A DNA stretch of 17,659 bases, from NCBI GenBank assembly GCA_023428465.1, contig JAEYXM010000240.1, positions 1-17,659 of the forward strand. Direction: 5' to 3'. Made by a program: the position numbers and the translations under genes. The notes beneath the pieces were generated by a model. The model searched no databases and was not told the DNA's origin. It was given only the letters and a program-made list of their open reading frames with translations. This document shows, piece after piece, positions 7,542 to 14,740 of the stretch. The number at the start of each line of letters is the position of its first letter. Position 1 is the first letter of the stretch. Source of the stretch: Actinomycetes bacterium. Lineage in GTDB: Bacteria > Actinomycetota > Actinomycetes > Actinomycetales > Cellulomonadaceae.

Positions 7542-9279
7542 AGCGGTACGGCGTGAGGGGCTCGCGCAGGAACGGCGCCGTCGGCCACCGGAGCGCCGCA
7601 CCGACCGAGACCGACGCGTCGGGCCGGACCTGGATGAGTCGGTAGTCGAGGACCCGGCCGCTCCCCGGGTCGAGCCGCAGGATCGTCATCTCAGCCGTGC
7701 CGCTGAGGGGGCCGACCGTCGGCTGGTCGAGGATCGCGCCGGCGGTGCTCGACGAGACGTACATGGTCCCCTCCCCCACCCACAGCGGCCCGATGCGCCG
7801 GTGCTGGTGGCCGGAGACCTGGGCCGGCACGCAGCCGGAGTCGAGGGCGGCCTGGCCGGTCGCCGCGTCGTGGACGAGCAGCAGGTCGACGCCCTCCTCG
7901 TCAGCGCACGCGACGTCACGCAGGCGGACCGCGAGGTCCCCGATGGTCGTCGAGCCGGTGAGCGTCGTGCCGGCGCCGATGCGCGTCGCGCGGGGGTCGT
8001 CGGCGCCGAGGATCCGGATGCCGTCGAGCTCGATGACCTCGCCCTCGAGAAGGTGCGCGCCGACGGCTCGCATCTGGTCGGCGGTCTCCGTCCCGTCGTG
8101 GTTGCCCATGATCGCGACGAGCTCGGCGCCGTCGGGCACCGCGTCGGCGAAGGTCGACACGCAGTAGGACTCCACGACGGTCCCGTTGACGGTGGTGTCG
8201 CCCGCGTTGAGCACGATGGAGACTTCCGCGAGCTCCGCCACGAGGCGCATCGGTCCTGCCATGCCGACGTTGCAGTGCAGGTCACTGACCAGGAGTATCA
8301 CCACCGGCTCCGGGGCGGTCGGGGCCGGCGCGTCCTCCGGCGCCTCGTCGTCCGTCGCCTCGTCCGCCGGTCCCGAGGTGGGCGGGTCCGCGGGGTCCTC
8401 GCGCACGGGGCCGACGCTCTGCTCGACGTCCATCCGGTCGAGCCAGGCCGCCTCGAGGTTCGCCGTCGCCGTGGCGTAGAACGCCTCGTTCGCCTTGTAG
8501 GCGTCGACGGCGTAGCCACCGTAGGTGTCGATCACACCGGCGAGGCGACCGGTGATGCGCGCGCCCTCGAGCGGCGTGCCGTCGAAGACGGAGGACGCGG
8601 TGGCCCCGACGGAGACGTCGTCGGGCAGGCGCGCACTGGAGGTGACGGTGCCGGTCACGAGCACGACGACGACCACGACCGAGGCGACGGCGGTCCCGTG
8701 CAGCCGCAGCGCCTCGTGCAGCTCGCTGCGGCGCGCGGCGCCGAGCAGCGCCCGCAGGCCGGCGCCGGTCCCGAGCACCAGGACGAGGGCACCGAGGGTC
8801 CGGCGGGCGGCGTCGGCGATCAGGCCGTGGACGGCCTCGCGGATCGCGGCCTCCGGCCCGTTGAAGAACTGGATGTAGTCCTCGAGGTCCCGGGAGAGCG
8901 CCTCGAGGGTCTGCGAGGCCTCGACCGCCGTCATGTCGCGCGGGATCTCCTTGACGACGACGTGGGCTCCCATGACGGGCACGGGCGACTCGATGACGAT
9001 CGTGCCGAGCGGGCCGAGGTCCACGGTCACCTCGCCGTCGATGGTCACCTCGTACCGCGCCGTGTGCGGGCCGAGGGTGCCGTCGGTCGAGGCGGTGGCG
9101 ATCCCCCAGGACGCGCACGGGAGCAGGGCGACCAGACCGGCGAGCATCCAGGGCAGGGCGCGCCGGGCGAGCGGGCGGACCCGCCCGAGCGCGCGCGCCA
9201 CCCGCTGCACCCTCCGCCCCGGCTCGGGGGGTGCGTCGGTCCCCCGGGCGGTCCGGGTGGGGGTGGTCCGATCAGCCAT
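7540..9279 (-). CDS. Membrane-anchored metallophosphoesterase
   Basis: This is a 579-aa protein with a calcineurin-like phosphoesterase domain in its C-terminal half. Metal-site motifs are SDLHC (D333, H335), NAGDTT (D361), MGNHDG (N393, H394), LVHDA (H470) and SGHQHR (H491, H493). Together these are the full set for a binuclear-metal phosphatase. The N-terminal half has three hydrophobic helices (about 42-62, 161-180 and 195-213), with a 100-residue segment between the first two. With the N-terminus inside, the catalytic domain would lie outside the cell. Several Cys (373, 458, 483) would suit disulfides there. An acidic Pro-rich linker (about 291-325) precedes the catalytic domain. The ATG at 9279 is the first start in a long open frame. 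The substrate is unknown; phosphodiester, nucleotide or cell-wall phosphate are all possible. Confidence 0.88.
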   Translation of the reverse strand: MADRTTPTRTARGTDAPPEPGRRVQRVARALGRVRPLARRALPWMLAGLVALLPCASWGIATASTDGTLGPHTARYEVTIDGEVTVDLGPLGTIVIESPVPVMGAHVVVKEIPRDMTAVEASQTLEALSRDLEDYIQFFNGPEAAIREAVHGLIADAARRTLGALVLVLGTGAGLRALLGAARRSELHEALRLHGTAVASVVVVVVLVTGTVTSSARLPDDVSVGATASSVFDGTPLEGARITGRLAGVIDTYGGYAVDAYKANEAFYATATANLEAAWLDRMDVEQSVGPVREDPADPPTSGPADEATDDEAPEDAPAPTAPEPVVILLVSDLHCNVGMAGPMRLVAELAEVSIVLNAGDTTVNGTVVESYCVSTFADAVPDGAELVAIMGNHDGTETADQMRAVGAHLLEGEVIELDGIRILGADDPRATRIGAGTTLTGSTTIGDLAVRLRDVACADEEGVDLLLVHDAATGQAALDSGCVPAQVSGHQHRRIGPLWVGEGTMYVSSSTAGAILDQPTVGPLSGTAEMTILRLDPGSGRVLDYRLIQVRPDASVSVGAALRWPTAPFLREPLTPYR

Positions 9280-9337
9280 CGGCTCTAGCCTCGCCCGGAT
9301 TCGCCCAGGTCACGACAACACGGCCGGGAAGCCACCC

Positions 9338-9354
9338 GTTCGCTCTGAGCGAAC
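9338..9354 (-). terminator. Short perfect hairpin upstream of the metallophosphoesterase gene
   Basis: GTTCGCT and AGCGAAC form a perfect 7-bp stem with a 3-nt loop. It lies about 210 nt after the helicase stop and 3 nt after the stop of a small possible ORF ending at 9358. There is no U-tract. It may end the helicase transcript. Confidence 0.4.
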
Positions 9355-9357
9355 ACG

Positions 9358-9540
9358 TCAGCGACGGCCGAGGATCGCACCCTCCAGCAGCTCCCCGACC
9401 CGCTGCACCCACTCCCCCGGATGGACGTCGAGCGCGGCCGTGTGGCCGGCGTCGGGCGCGCCTCCGTCAGCAGGTCCGTCAGGGTCGTCGTCCAGCTGCT
9501 CACGACGTCCGCGAGCCAGCCTGGCGCGCCCTCCGATCAA
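9358..9540 (-). CDS. Possible small ORF downstream of the helicase (doubtful)
   Basis: An open frame of 60 codons runs from a TTG at 9540; it could begin further up at a GTG at 9633, overlapping the helicase end. It ends LDVHPGEWVQRVGELLEG before AILGRR. The last third has almost only G/C at third codon positions and looks protein-like, and a hairpin sits just after the stop. Against it, there is no Shine-Dalgarno sequence or good start codon and I recognise no family. Otherwise I see nothing else in 9280-9565. Confidence 0.2.
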   Translation of the reverse strand: MIGGRARLARGRREQLDDDPDGPADGGAPDAGHTAALDVHPGEWVQRVGELLEGAILGRR

Positions 9541-9565
9541 GGCCCGAACGTCCGGGATGCGCCGC

Positions 9566-11020
9566 TCAGCGGCTGCGACGCCGCTGGCCCCGCATCGACA
9601 TCTCCACGGCGCTCGAGCGCCGGGACGCGTCACCACCGGCCGACGCCGCGGCCGAGCCGCCGGAGCCGCCCGACCCTGCCGGACGGGCACCGCTCGCCGC
9701 ACCGGTCCGGCGTCCGCCCGGGGCGTGCGGGGCAGTGCCACGACCCGAGCCACCCGAGGGGCCGCCCGAGCGACGCCGCGAGCCGCGCCCACCGGAGCCA
9801 CCACCACGCGACGGTGTCGGCGCCGCGGCGACCGGCGCCGGGGTCACGCGCTCGGCGGTCTCCCCGACGAGCTCGCCGAGAGCCGGGGCACCGGCCCGGA
9901 CCGGCTGCGGCGTGGCGGTGATCCGCGCCTGGCGCGACAGGGACCGGAAGTCCGCGGCCTGCTCCGGCAGGACGAGCGTGACGACGTCGCCGCCCGAGCC
10001 CGCGCGCGCCGTCCGGCCCGAGCGGTGCAGGTACGCCTTGTGCTCGGCAGGGGGGTCGACGTGCACGACGAGTTCGACGTCGTCGACGTGGATGCCACGC
10101 GCGGCGATGTCCGTGGCGACGAGGACCCGCACGGAGCCGCTCGAGAACGCCGCGAGGTTGCGCTCACGGGCGGGCTGGCTGAGGTTGCCGTGCAGATCGA
10201 CGGCCGGGATACCGGCCGCGGTGAGCTGCTTGGCGAGCTTCTTCGCCTGGTGCTTGGTGCGCGTGAAGAGCAGGCGGCGCCCGACGCCGGACGCGAGGTG
10301 CTCGACGACGGCGCGCTTGGTCTCGGCGCCGTCGACCGTGAAGACGTGGTGGGTCATCGCGGCGACCGGCGAGGACTCGGGGTCGACGGACTGGTGCAGC
10401 GGGTCGTGCAGGAACTGCTTCACCAGCTGGTCGACGCCGCGGTCGAGGGTCGCCGAGAAGAGCAGTCGCTGGCCGCGCGCGGGCGTCGCCCCCAGGATGC
10501 GGCGCACGCCGGGCAGGAAGCCGAGGTCGGCCATGTGATCGGCCTCGTCGAGGACGGTGATCTCGACGGCGTCGAGGCTGAGGACCTTCTGCGACAGCAG
10601 GTCCTCCAGGCGTCCCGGGCACGCGACGAGGACGTCGACGCCCGCAGCGAGCGCCACGTCCTGGCGGTGCTGGGAGACGCCGCCGAAGACGGTGGTGATG
10701 CGCAGGCCCACCGCGTCGGCGAGCGGCTCGAGGGTCGCGGCGATCTGGGTCGCGAGCTCGCGCGTCGGCGCGAGGATCAGCCCGCGGGGCCGGCGAACGG
10801 CGCTGCGGCGACCGGCGAGGCGAGCCACCACGGGCAACGCGAAGGCGAGGGTCTTGCCGGAGCCGGTGCGGCCGCGGCCGAGGACGTCCCGACCGGCGAG
10901 GGTCGCGGGGAGCGTGGCGGTCTGGATGGGGAACGGAGCGGTCATCCCGCGCTCGTTCAGGGGGCGGAGCAGGGCCTCGGGCACGCCGAGGGAGGCAAAG
11001 CTGGGCACAGGTGTGGTCAC
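9566..11020 (-). CDS. DEAD-box ATP-dependent RNA helicase
   Basis: This cytoplasmic RNA helicase is 484 aa and should unwind short RNA duplexes in ribosome assembly or mRNA turnover, probably with a cold-related role. Domain 1 has the Q motif (GMTAPFPIQ), motif I GRTGSGKT (50-57), PTRELA (85-90), DEAD (158-161) and SAT (189-191). Domain 2 has ATDIAARG (302-309) and HRSGRTARAG (332-341). From about residue 360 the tail is low complexity and rich in Gly, Ser and Arg, as in the RhlE/CshA-like actinobacterial helicases, and probably binds RNA without specificity. An in-frame TAG lies directly before the GTG start at 11020, so no earlier start is possible. There is no clear Shine-Dalgarno sequence. 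MTTPVPSFASLG is a usual N-terminus for the family. Confidence 0.95.
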   Translation of the reverse strand: MTTPVPSFASLGVPEALLRPLNERGMTAPFPIQTATLPATLAGRDVLGRGRTGSGKTLAFALPVVARLAGRRSAVRRPRGLILAPTRELATQIAATLEPLADAVGLRITTVFGGVSQHRQDVALAAGVDVLVACPGRLEDLLSQKVLSLDAVEITVLDEADHMADLGFLPGVRRILGATPARGQRLLFSATLDRGVDQLVKQFLHDPLHQSVDPESSPVAAMTHHVFTVDGAETKRAVVEHLASGVGRRLLFTRTKHQAKKLAKQLTAAGIPAVDLHGNLSQPARERNLAAFSSGSVRVLVATDIAARGIHVDDVELVVHVDPPAEHKAYLHRSGRTARAGSGGDVVTLVLPEQAADFRSLSRQARITATPQPVRAGAPALGELVGETAERVTPAPVAAAPTPSRGGGSGGRGSRRRSGGPSGGSGRGTAPHAPGGRRTGAASGARPAGSGGSGGSAAASAGGDASRRSSAVEMSMRGQRRRSR

Positions 11021-11200
11021 CTAACGTGGGGATCGATGGTCGGGGCTCGCGGCGGCGATCGCGGGCGATGCCCGCCGGTGCTCCACGACGTAGGGCGCGC
11101 AGATCGCACGCCTCTCACGGACCAGTATGCCTGATGGACGCTCCGGGCACCCTTCGCGTCCACAGCCGCAGGCGGGTGAACCGGCGCCTGGACCGGCGGA

Positions 11201-11683
11201 CTAGCGGTCCAGCGCGCGGCCGTAGCGGACGAGGGACCCGTCGCGACCGACCTCGACGAACCCGGCCTTGAGCAGCACGCGACGCGACGCACCGTTGTCC
11301 ACCTCCGCGTCCGCGACCGCGGCCCTCGCCCCCGCCCGAGCCGCGTGCGCGAGCGCCAGGGTGACCGCCTCGCTCGCCAGGCCCGCACCGCGCGCACTCG
11401 GCACCAGCCCGTACCCGAGCTCGACGCACCCGTCACCGTCGGGTGGGCCGAAGAACCCGATGCCACCGACCGCCAGGCCGTCCGCGACCCGCCGCACCAG
11501 GTACATGGTGAAGACCGGGTCCGGGTCGGTGGCCGTGGCCAGCGCACGCAGTGGGTCGAGCTCGTCGGCGAACGGGTACTCGGCGTGCCACGCGTCGCCG
11601 GGCCGCTCGTCCCGCACGCAGATCCGCTGCGCGAGGTCCGGTGTGATGCGGACGAGGACGACGCGATCGCCGACGAGCTCCAT
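11201..11683 (-). CDS. GNAT family N-acetyltransferase
   Basis: This is a 160-aa GNAT-fold protein that should transfer an acetyl group from acetyl-CoA to an unknown amine. The acetyl-CoA loop is in VELGYGLVPSARGAGLASEA, with RGAGLA as the R/Q-x-x-G-x-G/A motif. The C-terminal part NGASRRVLLKAGFVEVG matches the usual N..S..ll.k.GF pattern of RimJ/RimL-like members. The start is uncertain: ATG at 11683 gives MELVGDRVVLVRIT, and ATG at 11695 adds four residues. Neither has a Shine-Dalgarno sequence. The frame stays open far upstream, but that part only translates the tRNA-derived repeat at 11763-11841 and is not likely coding. Before the island inserted, this gene probably lay directly downstream of tRNA-Ala. 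Confidence 0.88.
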   Translation of the reverse strand: MELVGDRVVLVRITPDLAQRICVRDERPGDAWHAEYPFADELDPLRALATATDPDPVFTMYLVRRVADGLAVGGIGFFGPPDGDGCVELGYGLVPSARGAGLASEAVTLALAHAARAGARAAVADAEVDNGASRRVLLKAGFVEVGRDGSLVRYGRALDR

Positions 11684-11762
11684 GAGCCGGAGCATGGCAG
11701 GAGCAGCGCCGACCCGGGGCCACCTTCGAAGCCGTGCCGAGCCCGCGTCCGCCAGACGACCG

Positions 11763-11841
11763 AAGGCCACGTCAGGCTCCTTGTTCAAGGATCTCGACGT
11801 GGCCTCTGACCAGCACTTTCGGTGGAGCTGAGGGGGCTCGA
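11763..11841. repeat. att-like direct repeat, distal copy (tRNA-Ala 3' end plus terminator)
   Basis: These 79 bp match 15068-15146 at 74 positions by eye. The copy holds the last 19 nt of tRNA-Ala (11823-11841, one mismatch) and the hairpin downstream of it. Past 11841 the match to the tRNA stops at once. This is the expected scar at the far end of an element that integrated in the tRNA 3' end. Confidence 0.85.
11765..11804 (-). terminator. Copy of the tRNA-Ala hairpin terminator
   Basis: On the minus strand GGCCACGTC and GACGTGGCC form the base and ATCCTT pairs with AAGGAG or AAGGAT-like bases at the top, around a GAAC loop. About 16 of 18 positions pair, with two mismatches. It lies about 80 nt before the GNAT start. 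Confidence 0.6.
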
Positions 11842-11851
11842 GGGGTCTGCT

Positions 11852-11884
11852 GCGCGGATGGGTGGCCGTGTCACCCATCCGCGC
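11852..11884. repeat. Perfect 13-bp inverted repeat before the effector operon
   Basis: GCGCGGATGGGTG (11852-11864) and CACCCATCCGCGC (11872-11884) are exact inverted copies with a 7-nt loop. The repeat lies 10 bp inside the element and 60 bp before the first cargo gene. It may be an operator or a bidirectional transcription barrier. No U-tract follows on either strand. Confidence 0.6.
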
Positions 11885-11943
11885 CTCCTGGTGGCGCGGC
11901 GTCCTGCAGATATGGGACGATTCGGGCGCAGGAGGTGGTCCGA

Positions 11944-12240
11944 GTGGAGATCGGTTGCGAGCGCGTGCGATGCGCCGCTTCGACCGTGCACGCGTCGGCG
12001 GAACGGGTCTCGCCGGGCCGTGTGGTCGACGCCATGGCATCGGGTGCGGCGGCCGTGCCCGATGGTGAACTCGCGGCGGCCCTCTCGGAGGTCGGTGAGA
12101 CGGTCGAGTCGCGACTGGTTGCCTTCAACTACGCCCTACAAGGCTGGGCGGATGACGTCGACACCGCGGTCGCCGCATACCGGGAGACGGACGACGCGGC
12201 GCGCGTCCAGGTGAGCGGGCTGACCTGGAGGCCGGTGTGA
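11944..12240 (+). CDS. EspC/WXG100-like small protein (putative type VII secretion partner)
   Basis: This is a 98-aa protein, the size of WXG100/EspC-type ESX substrates. Most of it is Ala-rich and predicted helical by eye (about residues 26-84). Near the C-terminus is AVAAYRETDDA, in which Y79-x-x-x-D83 fits the YxxxD/E secretion signal and the Y-x-x-T-D ending common in EspC-like proteins. A Trp at 68 (QGWADD) sits where a hairpin turn could lie, but no exact WxG is present. Two Cys at residues 5 and 10 are odd for this family. AGGAGG eight nt before GTG 11944 fixes the start; GTG 11935 would lie inside that site. The stop overlaps the hydrolase start as GTGA. The role as partner or secretion helper of the hydrolase is inferred from family and context. 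Confidence 0.75.
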   Translation: MEIGCERVRCAASTVHASAERVSPGRVVDAMASGAAAVPDGELAAALSEVGETVESRLVAFNYALQGWADDVDTAVAAYRETDDAARVQVSGLTWRPV

Positions 12241-14015
12241 CCATCGACGTGCATCTGCTGCGCGTCTGGTCACCGGAGACTCTGGTCCAAGCCGCAAGGG
12301 ACCTGTCCGCCATCTCCCGACAGGTCGATGAGGTCGCGGGCGAGCTGGGCACCGCCGCGCGGTCGATCTCCCAGGGGTGGAGTGGTTCGGCATCGCAGGG
12401 CGCTCTCGCCGCGATCCGAGCGCAGGAGCGCGCGGCGCAGAACCTGCTCGAGACCCTCAGGCTGATCCGCCTGGCGACCATCAAGGCGGGCGACGCACTC
12501 ATCGCGGCCAAGGCCGAGCTCGCCCGCGCGGAGACCTACGCCGCCGAGCACGACCTCACCATCACCGCGCGGACCGTCGCAACGCTCCCGGATGACGCCC
12601 CAGCCGACCAGCAGCAGGCGCGCCAGGAGCTGCGGGCGATGATCCGGGCGATCCTCGTCGCAGCAGACGAGGCGGACTGTGACGGGGCGCGCGCCGTGCG
12701 TGCGGCACTGAACGTGGCGGCCCTGTCCCGGCAGGAGGTCGCGGACCTGATCAACGAGGCCGGGGTGACCGACATCCCGGTGAACGAAGGGCCCACGTAC
12801 ATCGCGTCGTGGTGGGCGTCGTTGTCGCCCGATGCGCAGGCGTTGCTGTTGCGCGACCACCCGGAGATCATCGGGAACCTCGACGGGGTGCCGTTCGACG
12901 TGCGAGTCGCCGCGAACAGGGTCAACATCACCAACGCGCTCGCCGACGTCCAGCAGAGCATTCCCGACCTCGAGCAGCGACTGTCCGAGGCCCAGGCACG
13001 GTGGGACGAGAACCTGGCGTCCGGCACGCCCGACGGCACGCTGGGCGCCGAGCTCAGCACCGAGATCTCCCAGCTTGAGCAGGAGCTGGACGACGCCCGC
13101 CGGCACGCCGAGATGTACGACCGGCTCCTGAACGAAGACACCGTCCGGTACGAGAACGGCGCCCGGACCACGGGGCGCGGGCACCAGGTCGTGCTCTTCG
13201 ACCCTGAGAACGGCGCCTTCGCCGAGATCGTCGGCAACCTCGACGCCGCCACGCAGAACATCGCCGTCATGGTCCCCGGCACCGGGTCCAACTTCCTCAA
13301 CATGACCGGGCCGGACAGTGCCTACGACAGGTGCGAGTCGTTCGTCACCGCCGACGACGTCAAGCCCGACGGCAGCCTGGCCGTCGTCTCCTGGATCGGC
13401 GGACCGTTGCCGCAGGACCTGATCACGGAGGCGCCCCAGGCGCGGTTCGCGGGCGACCTGGCCCCAAGGCTCGCCTCCTTCACCGACGGGCTCACCAACC
13501 CCGGCGACGTACCCGTCACAGTGGTCGGACACTCCTACGGCGGATCGGTCGTCGGCCTGGCGGAAGCTCGCGGGATGCACGTGGACCGGGTCCTGCACGT
13601 GGAGTCAGCGGGCGCCGGGCCCGGGGTCGGCGACATCGACGAGTACGCCTACCCGGACACCGACCGGTACTCCATGACCGCCCCAGGAGACTTGATCGGA
13701 TACTCCCAGGGCGTGGAGTCTCTCGACTGGGGTCACGGCGCGGACCCCGACGGGCTGTCTGGGGTCGTGCAACTCGAGACAGGACTGGTGCGGGCCGACG
13801 ATCCCAGTAGCGGCGTCCTTCATGGGCCGGGCGCCCACTCCGGTGTCTTCACTCGAGGATCTACCGCGTTCAACAACATTCTTGGTGTCATGACGGGTGG
13901 GGAGGTCTCGCTCTACGCGGACCCGTACGACTTCTATGGAGGCACCGACCCGGTGGAGTACCTCTATCCGATGGAGAACCCCGACTACCGCCCGCCGACG
14001 ATGGATGTGCCGTGA
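12237..14015 (+). CDS. WXG-like domain fused to DUF1023-type alpha/beta hydrolase (putative type VII effector)
   Basis: This is a 592-aa protein without signal peptide or membrane helix. Residues 1-110 are helical with W48-S49-G50 (QGWSGSASQ), a WXG100-like hairpin. Residues 190-220 hold SWWASLSPDAQALLLRDHP followed by IIGNLDGVP, a stretch usual before this hydrolase domain in actinobacteria. Residues about 230-305 are a likely coiled coil. The C-terminal domain has MVPGTGSNFLN, VVSWIGGPLPQ, the nucleophile elbow GHSYGG (S433) and AHSGVF, with H534 as the likely catalytic His; D485 (APGDLI) is a candidate acid. This fits PF06259 (Abhydrolase_8, DUF1023). The substrate is unknown; lipid or ester is likely. 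The GTG start has GGAGG five nt upstream and overlaps the preceding stop. Its end overlaps the lipoprotein start. Confidence 0.88.
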   Translation: MTIDVHLLRVWSPETLVQAARDLSAISRQVDEVAGELGTAARSISQGWSGSASQGALAAIRAQERAAQNLLETLRLIRLATIKAGDALIAAKAELARAETYAAEHDLTITARTVATLPDDAPADQQQARQELRAMIRAILVAADEADCDGARAVRAALNVAALSRQEVADLINEAGVTDIPVNEGPTYIASWWASLSPDAQALLLRDHPEIIGNLDGVPFDVRVAANRVNITNALADVQQSIPDLEQRLSEAQARWDENLASGTPDGTLGAELSTEISQLEQELDDARRHAEMYDRLLNEDTVRYENGARTTGRGHQVVLFDPENGAFAEIVGNLDAATQNIAVMVPGTGSNFLNMTGPDSAYDRCESFVTADDVKPDGSLAVVSWIGGPLPQDLITEAPQARFAGDLAPRLASFTDGLTNPGDVPVTVVGHSYGGSVVGLAEARGMHVDRVLHVESAGAGPGVGDIDEYAYPDTDRYSMTAPGDLIGYSQGVESLDWGHGADPDGLSGVVQLETGLVRADDPSSGVLHGPGAHSGVFTRGSTAFNNILGVMTGGEVSLYADPYDFYGGTDPVEYLYPMENPDYRPPTMDVP

Positions 14016-14542
14016 GACGAACCCGAGGCGCCGCGGGCTCCATCGCGGGGCTCCTTGTCCTGCTGGGCGCCGTGAGCGGGTGCACGACCTCGCAGCCTGT
14101 ACCTGACCCGCCGCCGCCGTCCTGGGCGGCGGACACCCCGCGCCAGACTGTCATCGATGTCGCCGACGACCTGAAGGACCTGGTGATCGCCACCTACCCC
14201 GACCTAGCCATCATCCCGGAAGAGCAAGTCCTGGACCCCCAGTCGTGGGACTGCAGCGGTTCACCGGCGGCCACGGGGGAGAGGATCCAATGGAGCTCCG
14301 GGTGGCAGTTGAGGGTCGAGCCCAAGCAGGACACCGCCGAGTTGCTCGACCCCTTGGTCGACCAGCTCGTCGACCAAGGCTGGGTCCTTGGACACGACCC
14401 GACAACCCCCGAGTACTCGAGGCATCTCGATCGCGACGGCTACTACCTCTCCATCAGCGCCGACTACGACCCGGACAGCAGGTTCCCCGCACGGATCAGC
14501 TTCGCGGCGGACTCGCCGTGCCTGGACAACCCCGACAAGTAG
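14012..14542 (+). CDS. Putative lipoprotein, candidate immunity or accessory protein
   Basis: I recognise no family for this 176-aa protein. A short basic n-region and hydrophobic core end in the lipobox AVSGC, so Cys24 should be lipidated and the protein held on the outer face of the membrane. A Pro-rich linker (29-37) is followed by a compact domain with alternating helix (VADDLKDLVIATYPDL) and strand patterns. C81 and C170 are the only other Cys and may form a disulfide. A segment LLDPLVDQLVDQGWVLGHD followed by YYLSISADYD resembles small alpha/beta domains of other actinobacterial lipoproteins. The GTG start overlaps the hydrolase stop as GTGA, so it is probably made in step with it. That coupling and its surface location would suit an immunity protein, which is inference only. 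Confidence 0.78.
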   Translation: MRRTRGAAGSIAGLLVLLGAVSGCTTSQPVPDPPPPSWAADTPRQTVIDVADDLKDLVIATYPDLAIIPEEQVLDPQSWDCSGSPAATGERIQWSSGWQLRVEPKQDTAELLDPLVDQLVDQGWVLGHDPTTPEYSRHLDRDGYYLSISADYDPDSRFPARISFAADSPCLDNPDK

Positions 14543-14607
14543 GCGCCTGTCAACCGACCGGCGAGCGGCCACCGGCGCCCCCTCGGATGCGGTGATCAGG
14601 CGACACT

Positions 14608-14740
14608 CCCCCGCGGTGACCTTGCGCAGGCGCCCGTCCAGGTCCCGGTACCGCGCCATGGCCCGGTACCGGCCCCCGAGGTCGTTCACGCAGATGACCC
14701 CGAACGTGCCGATCGGGGTTCGCGGACGCCCGCGTGTCAC
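14608..14740 (-). pseudogene. Tyrosine integrase, N-terminal remnant
   Basis: The GTG at 14740 starts MTRGRPRTPIGTFG, and further on come GGRYRAMARYRDLDGRLR and KVTA. This matches the N-terminal arm-binding segment of actinobacterial phage/ICE tyrosine recombinases. After about 43 residues the similarity ends. The frame stays open to 14261, but there it only runs antisense to the lipoprotein gene. The core-binding and catalytic (R-H-R-Y) domains are missing, so it cannot recombine DNA. The GTG overlaps the excisionase stop as GTGA, the normal xis-int order. The break lies close to the end of the cargo operon, suggesting that the cargo or a deletion replaced the rest of the gene. Confidence 0.75.

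Noticed and set aside
7063..9288. Long plus-strand open frame antisense to the metallophosphoesterase
   Set aside because: Low-complexity Arg/Gly/Asp translation without motifs, whereas the minus strand has a full catalytic motif set.
11823..11841. A second tRNA-Ala gene at the distal repeat
   Set aside because: Only 19 nt of the 3' end match; no anticodon or D arm follows.
11684..12040. N-terminal extension of the GNAT gene through the att repeat
   Set aside because: The extra residues only translate the tRNA terminator and element DNA; a similar peptide appears upstream of the excisionase for the same reason.
12270..13598. Long minus-strand open frame antisense to the DUF1023 hydrolase
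   Set aside because: It has no recognisable domain, no ribosome binding site, and the plus strand carries clear hydrolase motifs and coupled starts.
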